This document shows, piece by piece, positions 43,946-52,329 of a stretch of 64,000 bases of DNA. Every line of letters begins with the position of its first letter. Position 1 is the stretch's first letter. The notes beneath the pieces are model-generated. The model was not told the DNA's origin and did no database searches. It was given only the letters and a program-made list of their open reading frames with translations. Source of the stretch: Shewanella sp. c952. GTDB lineage: Bacteria > Pseudomonadota > Gammaproteobacteria > Enterobacterales > Shewanellaceae. The DNA lies in the NCBI RefSeq assembly GCF_019654975.1, contig NZ_BPEW01000010.1, forward strand, positions 1 through 64,000. Direction: 5' to 3'. The translations under genes were made by a program, and so were the position numbers.

Positions 43946-46303
43946 ATGCTACTTAAAAAGCTCATGCTATGGCTGACATTTGTTGCAGCGTCATTGCTAC
44001 CCAGTTACCTTTTCGCAAATTGGTCTTCCTTTGAGGCGCCCGAATTAACTAAGCAAAGTCAGTCCATCGCGCAACGAACCAAAGCATTACCTGAACTGCA
44101 CATTGCGACAGTTCGAGATCAAGGACAGGCAACGAGCATACTCATCGACACGTTTAGGGAGCAGCAATCTCATGCGAAATCCCTTAATCAACAGCTGCAA
44201 CAATTTAGAAAATCTAACACTGACAAGAATTGGCTCAGCATTGAACAAACAAGACTTTCGCTTGATAGCCTGAGTCAGAACAAAGCGTACCTTTTAGCTT
44301 ATGTGCCGCCGAGCGTTAATGAACGCTTTACTGGATTTGGCCCGGATGGCGTCAGGCAGCTTCTATTAGAGATTCAAGTCACTGAAGCCATCATCAATTA
44401 TCAGCTCGTATTCCAGCTACGAAGCTTAGCCACATTCATCGCTGATCTTAAAGTCTCCCCCTTCCCGCTATTAGTATTGGTTTTCAAGCTCACTTTAATC
44501 GCTATGCTACTGTCATGGTGGCTTAAACATGCACCAAAGTTAATTGTGACTCAGCTCGAACACACTAAAAGCAAACCGCTAACTCGCGAACCAATTAGCC
44601 ACTCTTTTTGGCGTTATCTTAATAAAATACAGGCACCACTAGCTTGGTTTATCACCCTTTCAGTGGTGCTAAACACCTTAGTCAGTTTACCTGGCCTTGA
44701 TAGCATCAATTATCTCAGCGTGGTAATTAACTGGAGCTTTGCCGCCGTCATTGTTATTCGATTAATCACCGAGTTTGCTTCACACCATAGCCATTACAAT
44801 AATCAGTCAGAGATTGTTGAGCTACGAGTTCGCACTGTAAAGCATTGGGTATGGACAATTGTGATTGCTGCTATTGTATTAAAAGCTACGGCAATGAGCG
44901 TCTACCAAGGAACGATATACGCTTGGGTTAAAACGCTAATTCTACTTATATTACTGCTTCTGCTGATAAAGACATTAAGAGATTGGCGCAGCATTGTCTT
45001 TAAGCAGCTAGGTCAGTTTGAGGAGCAACCAACCTACGTTGCATGGGCTATATCAAAGAGTAATAATCTTTTTTTAGCGCCAATAGCCACATTCATTGCT
45101 GTATACCGCCTGTTTTCGCAACGACTATTCCAAGCCGTTTTTAACAAGCTTTCTAAATACGAAAATTTTAAGCACGCACTGGCCTACTTCTTTAGAGTAG
45201 AGGTGGCTAAACAAAGTAAAGCAGACAAAGAGAACGCCAACATGGTACGAATTAAGGGCGATAGTACCTATCATTTTGTCGCTCCAGGCCATGAAGATAG
45301 TGAACTAATTGAAGATTATGCTAGTAATGAACTCAATGAAATAGCGCGCTATGTGTTAGCGCCCTCCCCAGCAATGGCGCTGATCTACAGCGAACGCGGA
45401 CTTGGCCTCACTACACTATTAAAACGGGTCATCTATCGGGCTCAGTCAGAAGATGCTATTTACATCAATTGCCCCCATGCAGGATATAGCGCACTGATAG
45501 CACAGATAAACAGCGCTGTTGGCTTGCCTGAAGAAGCTGATGAGACAGAGCTAATTAAACTGCTACGTAATACTGATAAACGTTATGTATTTTGTATTGA
45601 TGATTGTCAGCGCATCATTAGCCCTAAAGTCGGCGGGTTGAACCTCTTAATGAAGCTATCTAAATTACTGCGCCGAGGTCGTAACCAGCACGGCATGTTG
45701 CTTGGTATTGAGCAGTCAGCATGGCGGTTTGTGGACCGGGCCCGTGGTGAACGCTTGCTGTTTGATAAAGTCATCGCGATGCCGCGCTGGAATGAGACCC
45801 AAATAGCCGCCTTACTCAGTAGCCGTATTGCGACTGATGGCGAGCATGTTTTGAGCTTTGCAGGCTTAAAATTACCTAAGCAATGGGATGAACAGGAACT
45901 GTCTGAAATAGAGCGCGCAGAACAAGGGTTTTACCGTATTTTATGGGACTACTCAGATGGAAATCCTAGCGTTGCACTGCGTTTCTTCAGGCAGTCACTT
46001 CATCAAGATAAAGCCACAGGTGAAGTGTTTGTGCGGATCTTCAAGGCGCCTGATGCCAAAGAGCTTGAAAGTATGCCAAAGCCTATGCTCGCTGTTCTTC
46101 GAGCCATCGTGCAACTAGAGGTTGCTTCAGCAGAAGAGCTAGCGGCTTGTACCCAACTGGGTTTTGCTGAGGTACTTAATACCCTGCGCTATTTTCAAAA
46201 CCGAGGCTTTATAGAACTGATTGACGACAAGGCAAAAATATCTTCGCATTGGTTTAGGTACATCACCAATACCTTGCATAACCAACATTTATTGGTGAAG
46301 TAG
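43946..46303 (+). CDS. Membrane protein with degenerate AAA-like ATPase and winged-helix-like C-terminus
   Basis: About 785 residues. A signal peptide (LMLWLTFVAASLLPSYLFAN) is followed by a periplasmic helical region and five membrane segments (about 172-190, 230-248, 255-273, 301-316, 328-344). The cytoplasmic half holds a P-loop NTPase-like domain. ALIYSERGLGLTTLLKRVIY (about 479) is a Walker A in which the usual lysine is leucine, and KRYVFCIDDCQRI (about 549) is a good Walker B. The C-terminus (ELAACTQLGFAEVLNTLRYF) looks like a winged helix. ATG 43946 gives the best signal peptide; GGAG lies 12 bases upstream, and ATG 43928 or TTG 43922 are alternatives. Its stop abuts the MscS gene. 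Function not known. Confidence 0.75.
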   Translation: MLLKKLMLWLTFVAASLLPSYLFANWSSFEAPELTKQSQSIAQRTKALPELHIATVRDQGQATSILIDTFREQQSHAKSLNQQLQQFRKSNTDKNWLSIEQTRLSLDSLSQNKAYLLAYVPPSVNERFTGFGPDGVRQLLLEIQVTEAIINYQLVFQLRSLATFIADLKVSPFPLLVLVFKLTLIAMLLSWWLKHAPKLIVTQLEHTKSKPLTREPISHSFWRYLNKIQAPLAWFITLSVVLNTLVSLPGLDSINYLSVVINWSFAAVIVIRLITEFASHHSHYNNQSEIVELRVRTVKHWVWTIVIAAIVLKATAMSVYQGTIYAWVKTLILLILLLLLIKTLRDWRSIVFKQLGQFEEQPTYVAWAISKSNNLFLAPIATFIAVYRLFSQRLFQAVFNKLSKYENFKHALAYFFRVEVAKQSKADKENANMVRIKGDSTYHFVAPGHEDSELIEDYASNELNEIARYVLAPSPAMALIYSERGLGLTTLLKRVIYRAQSEDAIYINCPHAGYSALIAQINSAVGLPEEADETELIKLLRNTDKRYVFCIDDCQRIISPKVGGLNLLMKLSKLLRRGRNQHGMLLGIEQSAWRFVDRARGERLLFDKVIAMPRWNETQIAALLSSRIATDGEHVLSFAGLKLPKQWDEQELSEIERAEQGFYRILWDYSDGNPSVALRFFRQSLHQDKATGEVFVRIFKAPDAKELESMPKPMLAVLRAIVQLEVASAEELAACTQLGFAEVLNTLRYFQNRGFIELIDDKAKISSHWFRYITNTLHNQHLLVK

Positions 46304-47200
46304 ATGAAAATACAATCGTACGCAACACTATTGCTACTGGCGTTATTCTTAAGCTTTCAAGCGCAGGCCGAAGCGTTATCGCCTAACCTCGATAGTCTTA
46401 CCGAAATTGCCAGTCTTATCCGCTGGAGCGGTGTATTTATATCAATGTTAGTCCTGTTTGTTGCCTGGTTAATGCTGAAATTCACACAGAACATCGTTGA
46501 CTCGATCAGCAGCCAATTTGCCCAACGGCGAATGCTGGCGCAAAAGCTACAATCTTTCTTTCAATTTTTTGTCTATATGACAGCAGGGATCTCAGTATTT
46601 ATGCTCAGCTTTAGAGTCGATGACAGAGTACTGACGTTAATAGGAGGAACGCTGGCAGTATCAGTTGGCTTTGCCATGAAAGACCTTGCGGCTTCCTTTA
46701 TTGCCGGCTTAACAGTAATGATAGACAGGCCATTTCAAGTCGGTGACAGAGTGACCTTTGAGGGGCATTATGGCGACATTATCGCTATCGGCCTGCGCTC
46801 TGTACGCATGTGCACCTTAACTGACGATATAATCACTATCCCCAACAGTAAGTTTTTAAGTGATGTAGTGGTCAGTGGCAATTATGGCGCTCTAGATATG
46901 CAAGTGGTGATCCCCTTTTATGTCGCACTTGATCAAGACTTGACTTTGGCGACCGATATTATCCGAGAAGCTGCAGCCTCAAGCCGCTATATTCATCTAC
47001 CAAAGCCTATCGTGGTGTTAGTGAAACAGGACATTAGCGACAGCTACTTTGCCATTAAACTCACTTTAAAAGCCTACGTGTTAGATATAAAATACGAGAA
47101 GCTATTCGAAACAGATATCACCCTTAAAGTGATGCAGGAGTTTAAAAAGCAGCAAATCTGCCCACCGGCAATCATGCAAAGCACTAAACTCACTCGTTAA
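46304..47200 (+). CDS. MscS-family mechanosensitive-type channel protein
   Basis: 298 residues. A signal peptide (LLLLALFLSFQAQAEA) is followed by three membrane segments, with the pore-lining third helix in GGTLAVSVGFAMKDLAASFI, rich in Gly and Ala as in MscS TM3. The beta domain begins VMIDRPFQVGDRVTFEGHYG and continues IGLRSVRMCTLTDDIITIPN, both diagnostic. The ATG follows the TAG of the ATPase-like gene without a gap (TAGATG), so the two proteins are made together. MscS channels are heptameric and release solutes; here gating may depend on the partner. Confidence 0.9.
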   Translation: MKIQSYATLLLLALFLSFQAQAEALSPNLDSLTEIASLIRWSGVFISMLVLFVAWLMLKFTQNIVDSISSQFAQRRMLAQKLQSFFQFFVYMTAGISVFMLSFRVDDRVLTLIGGTLAVSVGFAMKDLAASFIAGLTVMIDRPFQVGDRVTFEGHYGDIIAIGLRSVRMCTLTDDIITIPNSKFLSDVVVSGNYGALDMQVVIPFYVALDQDLTLATDIIREAAASSRYIHLPKPIVVLVKQDISDSYFAIKLTLKAYVLDIKYEKLFETDITLKVMQEFKKQQICPPAIMQSTKLTR

Positions 47201-47234
47201 GTGATTAATCAGCAACTTTAGCGTCGAAAAAGTA

Positions 47235-47549
47235 CTAGTTGATAAAATGCTGCTCGATATAAACGCACCAGTGTTCAGAATCAGCAGCCGGTAATGACTC
47301 ATCACCTCTAATTCCTAGCTTAAACTCCACCACGGAGCGCCACTCCATCGAGCCTAAATCAGGGCCATGACCTTGACCATCACCGCTGGTTATTTGTCTA
47401 TCCACTTTTTCAAACCATACTTGGCTGCATGGGCTTTCAATCGTCTGAAGACCCGATGGTTTCTTTTCTAACTCGCCATCAGTGCATGCAACAGTTAAAA
47501 CACATAGTATCGCGGCTAAAATTCTTGTACTAAAACACCTAATTTTCAT
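47235..47549 (-). CDS. Small lipoprotein of unknown function
   Basis: 104 residues. ILAAILCVLTVACTDGE is a lipoprotein signal peptide with lipobox LTVAC. The mature part has conserved-looking aromatic and cysteine positions (ESPCSQVWFEKVDRQI, SEHWCVYIEQHF) that could form one disulfide. Not recognised. It is convergent with the MscS gene and divergent from the SigZ-like sigma gene, 259 bases away. Confidence 0.65.
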   Translation of the reverse strand: MKIRCFSTRILAAILCVLTVACTDGELEKKPSGLQTIESPCSQVWFEKVDRQITSGDGQGHGPDLGSMEWRSVVEFKLGIRGDESLPAADSEHWCVYIEQHFIN

Positions 47550-47808
47550 TGGAAATTACCTATTATCAATTGCAGGTAGTCGTTCAATATTCTCTCCCTT
47601 ATAAAAATTAAACAAGCTTTAAGCAATTGCATTAAAATATAAACACACACATTCTCTCCATCAAAATCAATTAACCGGCAACAATGTATTGCAATTTACG
47701 ACGGTAAATAAGTATTTATCCAAATGAAAATTTATTAAAAATTTGCATCTTTTTAGCGATAAGCACGTCATAGTTAAAATGTAATATTGATTATAAGGCG
47801 CAGTTTCT

Positions 47809-48345
47809 ATGGTATCAGAATGGCAAAATCACAAGGCGCAGCTTCGCGGCTACGTTAGTAAACGTATTGACGACCCTGATGCGGTGGACGATATCCTGCA
47901 AGAGGTGTACATCAAAGCCAGTAGTAACCTGCACCAACTAAAATCTAAAGGTAGCCTTAAGGGCTGGCTTTATCGCATCGCATATAACACCATTATGGAT
48001 TTTTATCGAGCGCGCCAACCCCACGAAATGCTGCCAGAGGAACTTGCGATTGAAGAGGAAGATGTCAGTTCGCTAGCACATAAAGAATTGGCCCAATGTT
48101 TACGGCCGCTGATCAACGAATTACCAGAGAAATATGCCATCCCTCTGCGCATGGCTGAGCTTGAAGGGGTATCACAACAAGCTATTGCCGATGAGTTAGG
48201 GTTATCGCTTTCTGGCGCGAAAAGCCGAGTGCAAAGAAGCCGAGTTAAATTTAGAGAGCAGATGATGACTTGCTGTGACTTTGAAATCGGTCAGCAAGGT
48301 ATTATCGATTACGTGCCGAAAAAGCCTATATCTCGCAAATGTTAA
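47809..48345 (+). CDS. sigZ: ECF sigma factor, SigZ-like
   Basis: 178 residues. Region 2 appears as DPDAVDDILQEVYIKASSNL and KGWLYRIAYNTIMDFYRARQ; region 4 as LPEKYAIPLRMAELEGVSQQ and AIADELGLSLSGAKSRVQRS. The C-terminal tail DFEIGQQGIIDYVPKK matches the SigZ group. No anti-sigma gene is adjacent, so control is not through an obvious partner. The start ATG has AAGG 12 bases upstream. The regulon is unknown; the divergent lipoprotein gene is a possible target. Confidence 0.88.
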   Translation: MVSEWQNHKAQLRGYVSKRIDDPDAVDDILQEVYIKASSNLHQLKSKGSLKGWLYRIAYNTIMDFYRARQPHEMLPEELAIEEEDVSSLAHKELAQCLRPLINELPEKYAIPLRMAELEGVSQQAIADELGLSLSGAKSRVQRSRVKFREQMMTCCDFEIGQQGIIDYVPKKPISRKC

Positions 48346-48530
48346 TCCTCGATCGTTAGCGCTATTGCCACCATTTAGATATTTATTGTCAATTTTTGCA
48401 TCCTTTCAGTTATTCCAACGTCTTAGTTAAGCCGTGTACGAATTAGTGCACGACTTAAGCCTGCTTGCATCAAGCAGTTTTCTCAAAATAGTAGTTATAA
48501 CGATTAGCCTTAAAGATAGGATCAGTCATC

Positions 48531-49991
48531 ATGCACAATAACGCCGCTTCCTTGTTAACAAACCAAGTCATTGCAGAGGCCACCGAGTGGGCCATTATGC
48601 ATGGCGTTGCTTTTCGGCAAGCAAATAATAGCGCTAGGCATTGTCCTTTTAGTATTGCGCCAATGACTATGGAGCGAAAAATATTTGAGCAGCTAGTAAA
48701 AGTGACACCTATTATCAGCAAACTGATTAATAATGTATCCGAAGATCATGATTTTCTGCAGACATCACTGCAAGACGTCGCTAAAGCAGATCCATTTTTC
48801 AAGCGCCTGCTAGCGCTGCACCAACAAGCTCATGGTGACATTGACGCTCGAATCCAACCAGCTCGCAAACCGCTGCTATTAATGCGCACTGACTTTATGG
48901 ATGATCGTAAGCTTGGTGCTAAGGTTATTGAGTTTAACGGTATCGCAGCAGGGATGGCACCTTTTGGCCAACGCGCAACCGAGTTTCACCGCTACATGAA
49001 CAATCAATGGCCAGAGACTTATCATGACTGGATTGAAAACAAGCGTGCTACTCCCGCTGAAAACCATGGGCTTGAACAACTTGCCTATGGCATCACACAA
49101 GCAGCAACCAAAGTTAAAGCTCAATTTGAAGAGTCAGATAAGCCTACTTTTTTAATGGTGGTTCAAGAGAATGAAGACAATGTTTATGATCAGCATCTGC
49201 TCGAAATTGAACTACAAAGGCTTGGGCTACGCACTATTAGGCGTACTTTCAAACAGTTAAGTTCACAGCTTTCAAGTGGCAAAAAACAACGCTTATTATT
49301 ACAAGGAGTGGGCGCTATTGACGTAGTGTATTTGCGTGCTGGCTATCAGTACTCAGACTACCATGCTCCCAAGCTCGATGAGGCAGTTTGCTGCCAAACC
49401 TTAAGCCAAACAAGACTATTTATAGAACAACACCATGTCGCAGTTAGCGCGACTTTCAGCCAACAGCTCGCTACCAGCAAAACCATGCAGATGTTACTCA
49501 GTCAAACGCCTATAGAGGAGTACGCACGTTGGGGGCTTAGTCTCGCCGAAGCGAGATCCGTAAAACAGGTATTTACTGAGATGAAACCTATTAACGCTGA
49601 CAATATAACTTGGTTTAACCATCAAGCTATCAAACAAGATTGGGTGCTAAAAAACCAAGGTGAAGGCGGTGGTCACTGTATATTTGGTGATGATATTAGT
49701 GAAAAGCTAGCGTTACTGGCTGCTGAAGAGTATGACGCATGGGCGCTAATGCGGCGTTTATATCCCCATGAACGTGAGCGGCCAGCGTTAGCTATTCGGA
49801 ATGGTAAGCAACTGCAAGTAGATAATCTCATTAGTGAAATTGGTTTATTCAGCGCCTATTTCGACTCCAAACCAGTGACGCAATTGAATGGTTACGCAGG
49901 ATATTTGATCCGCAGTAAACCCGCCAGTGAAAATGAAGGCGGCGTTCACAGTGGCCAAGGCATTCTAGACTCTCTCTCGCTGATTGAATGA
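48531..49991 (+). CDS. Eukaryotic-type glutathione synthetase-like ATP-grasp protein
   Basis: 486 residues, near the length of human glutathione synthetase (474). The conserved motifs are those of the eukaryotic GSS family, not bacterial GshB: VIEFNGIAAGMAPFGQRATE (about 133, substrate binding), LKNQGEGGGHCIFGDDI (about 375, glycine-rich ATP-grasp loop), and a C-terminal NEGGVHSGQGILDSLS (about 469). The frame starts at ATG 48531 with AGGA upstream. If active it would ligate glycine to gamma-glutamylcysteine, or make a related thiol. A PatB-like lyase follows 112 bases downstream on the same strand. Confidence 0.8.
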   Translation: MHNNAASLLTNQVIAEATEWAIMHGVAFRQANNSARHCPFSIAPMTMERKIFEQLVKVTPIISKLINNVSEDHDFLQTSLQDVAKADPFFKRLLALHQQAHGDIDARIQPARKPLLLMRTDFMDDRKLGAKVIEFNGIAAGMAPFGQRATEFHRYMNNQWPETYHDWIENKRATPAENHGLEQLAYGITQAATKVKAQFEESDKPTFLMVVQENEDNVYDQHLLEIELQRLGLRTIRRTFKQLSSQLSSGKKQRLLLQGVGAIDVVYLRAGYQYSDYHAPKLDEAVCCQTLSQTRLFIEQHHVAVSATFSQQLATSKTMQMLLSQTPIEEYARWGLSLAEARSVKQVFTEMKPINADNITWFNHQAIKQDWVLKNQGEGGGHCIFGDDISEKLALLAAEEYDAWALMRRLYPHERERPALAIRNGKQLQVDNLISEIGLFSAYFDSKPVTQLNGYAGYLIRSKPASENEGGVHSGQGILDSLSLIE

Positions 49992-50103
49992 CTTTAGAAA
50001 CTACACGCGTAAATTGATTACGACTGATAAATCATATTTATTTGCGTCTTTTCTAATGCTGCTACGTCTTACTATTATAAATCTTAATATTCGGAGAGAA
50101 TAG

Positions 50104-51273
50104 ATGTTCCAAGTTAAACCCAAACAAACTGAAATCAGTGATAAATTTATCAAACGCGATAGTCATATGCTTAAGCAAGTCTACGGTACCGAGGATGTAA
50201 CCCCTTATTGGATTGCAGATATGGATTTCCCTATCGCCTCCCCCATTAGTCATGCGATGCAGCAATTGGTCAGCCGAGAAACTTACTCATATGAGTTCGA
50301 TTCAAAAACGGTGTTCAATGCCATTGCTGACTGGAACCAAGAGCGCCACGGTCTCAATCTGAACCCTGAGCACTTTGTTCAAGTGCCTGGTGTATTAAGT
50401 GCAATAGCCATGTTGATCCGCGACTTTACCAATGAAGGCGATGGTGTACTCATTCAAACACCGGTCTACCACCAGTTCCGTCGTTTAATTGAGTCAGCAG
50501 GCCGTAAAGCAGTAAATAACACGCTGCAGATTGAAAATGACCGTTACGTCATCGATTTTGAAGATTTTGAACAACAGCTAAAAAGCGGTGTAGTCAAAAT
50601 GGTGCTGCTTTGTAACCCGCATAACCCAGTAGGCCGCGTATGGACCAAGTCCGAACTGCAAAAGTTAGTCGCAATAGCTAAGAAATATCAAACGATAATC
50701 ATCAGTGACGAAGTACATGCCGATATTATTTTTGCGGGTTCAACGTTCACCAGTTTGGCGTCTCTAGATTACGACAACAGCCTGACGATTATTGGATCAC
50801 CAGCGAAAAACTTCGGCCTAAATAGTATCTCTAATGGTTACATCTACAGCGATAACACGGCATTACGTGAAAAAATCAAAGCGACCTCAACATCAATGTC
50901 ACTTGACCACGGAAATGCCTTTACAACCTACGCCACGATTGCCGCTTATCAGCAGGGCAAAGAGTGGTTTGATTCTTTCCTAAGCTATACCCAGCATACC
51001 CGAGATTGGATTGTCGCGTTTATGGCGCAACAGCTACCCCAGGTAAAAACCTTCGTCCCAGAAGGTACAAATCAAATCTGGTTTGATTTTACCGGACTAG
51101 GGCTCACTCCGACGCAGCTAAAGACGCTATTAACAGAGCAGGCGCAGATGGCATTAACCCCGGGGACTTGGTTTGGAGAAGCGGATGAAAACTTCTATCG
51201 AATGAACTTTGCATCGCCTTTAGAGCAAGTTAAAACATCATTGAAACAGCTAAAGCTGGCTGTTAATAATTAG
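50104..51273 (+). CDS. patB: PatB/MalY-type PLP-dependent C-S lyase or aminotransferase
   Basis: 389 residues, class I/II aminotransferase fold. YWIADMDFPIASPISHAM is the PatB/MalY N-terminal signature. LLCNPHNPVGRVWTKSEL, then ISDEVHADIIFAGSTFTSL, contribute PLP contacts, and IGSPAKNFGLNSISNGYIY carries the PLP lysine. FYRMNFASPLEQVKTSL is the C-terminal arginine region. Members cleave cystathionine or cysteine to pyruvate, ammonia and a thiol. GGAG lies about 9 bases before the ATG. Next to a glutathione synthetase-like gene, a role in sulfur metabolism is plausible. Confidence 0.88.
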   Translation: MFQVKPKQTEISDKFIKRDSHMLKQVYGTEDVTPYWIADMDFPIASPISHAMQQLVSRETYSYEFDSKTVFNAIADWNQERHGLNLNPEHFVQVPGVLSAIAMLIRDFTNEGDGVLIQTPVYHQFRRLIESAGRKAVNNTLQIENDRYVIDFEDFEQQLKSGVVKMVLLCNPHNPVGRVWTKSELQKLVAIAKKYQTIIISDEVHADIIFAGSTFTSLASLDYDNSLTIIGSPAKNFGLNSISNGYIYSDNTALREKIKATSTSMSLDHGNAFTTYATIAAYQQGKEWFDSFLSYTQHTRDWIVAFMAQQLPQVKTFVPEGTNQIWFDFTGLGLTPTQLKTLLTEQAQMALTPGTWFGEADENFYRMNFASPLEQVKTSLKQLKLAVNN

Positions 51274-51565
51274 CCATCATAGTCCCCAATAACTGCGCAG
51301 TTTGCCAAGGTACGCTGCGCAGATATAAAAATAAGCACTTCCTCCATGCCGTGAGTATAAGATGAGATTTTACAGTCGGTATTGTTATCCCAAAAGCCGT
51401 ATCAATGACTCATTAACTAGTCCCTATATCCCCACCAATTTGCAATTATCAAGTTGTTTACTATCCTCAATTTGTGCTCATACAGTATCGATATACAAGA
51501 GTACAACTTACACGCGCTAGTCTATTCGCTAAGGATAGTAATTAAAGTAATCAAAGGAGTTAATG

Positions 51566-52096
51566 ATGAAACATATCACTTTGCTAATATTGAGTTTGAT
51601 GTTTACCTTAGTTTGTACTTCAGTACAGGCTAAAGATGAAGGCTTATACTTTGGAGCTTCAGTCGGTTCTGCCAGCATAGAGCAGTCAGGCAGTGATGCT
51701 GACCTCGGCGATTTTGATTTCAATGAAAATGATTTTGCTTGGAAACTCTTTGGTGGTTATCAATTTTCAGGCTTACTCGCTATTGAAGCCGGCTATGTTG
51801 ATTTAGGTTCTCCGTCAGACTCCAGAGCCAGCGTTGATCCTTATGGCTTAGATGTCTTTGCCGTTGCAGGTATTCCACTCGGACCGGTAAGAGTATTTGG
51901 CAAATTAGGAGGGATCTATTGGGATGCAGATTTAGAGTATATTGGGAAAAACATCTCTAATGATGGCCTGGATTTAGCGGCTGGTATTGGCCTGGAGTTT
52001 GAATTAGGCAGTATTGCCGTCAGAGGTGAAGTTGAGTACTTTGACATATTAGATCAAACTTGGATGTACACCGTGGGTGCCACCATCACATTTTAA
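51566..52096 (+). CDS. Outer-membrane beta-barrel protein (OmpA-like small barrel)
   Basis: 176 residues. ITLLILSLMFTLVCTSVQAK is a signal peptide. The mature protein has barrel strands GLYFGASVGSASIEQSG, FAWKLFGGYQFSGLLAIEAG and AVAGIPLGPVRVFGKLGGIY, ending MYTVGATITF with a terminal aromatic residue. Tandem ATGs occur; AAGGAG is 6 bases before ATG 51566 and 3 before ATG 51563. Function unknown. It is similar in type to the small porin-like beta-barrel family. Confidence 0.85.
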   Translation: MKHITLLILSLMFTLVCTSVQAKDEGLYFGASVGSASIEQSGSDADLGDFDFNENDFAWKLFGGYQFSGLLAIEAGYVDLGSPSDSRASVDPYGLDVFAVAGIPLGPVRVFGKLGGIYWDADLEYIGKNISNDGLDLAAGIGLEFELGSIAVRGEVEYFDILDQTWMYTVGATITF

Positions 52097-52110
52097 CCCC
52101 AGTCTATTAA

Positions 52111-52245
52111 GTTAATGCAGGTCAAGCCTATGCGCTATTGCATGATGGACTAACAATATGCTTATTTAATGGCAAACAAACTGAGGTTAACGAGATAGCA
52201 GGCTGGATCGTTAATTTATCCATTCAGCACGCAGCAGAGCGATAA
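52111..52245 (+). other. Short coherent reading frame, possible gene remnant
   Basis: One plus frame gives VNAGQAYALLHDGLTICLFN, GKQTEVNEIAGWIVNLSI and QHAAER before TAA at 52243. It has protein-like composition but no ATG or ribosome site. I do not recognise it; it may be the remains of a gene or a small protein with a non-ATG start. Confidence 0.25.
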
Positions 52246-52285
52246 ATTACAGCTAGAGACATTGCTGAAGCTGCAATATGACTTA

Positions 52286-52319
52286 ATGATGAGGTTCACC
52301 ATCAACCTCATCATTTTTA
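52286..52319 (+). terminator. Terminator-like hairpin downstream of the barrel protein gene
   Basis: ATGATGAGGTT and AACCTCATCAT pair across a 7-base loop, followed by TTTTTAT on the plus strand. It lies about 190 bases after the barrel gene and just outside rhlE's 3' end. Confidence 0.75.
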
Positions 52320-52329
52320 TCAGTAACCG

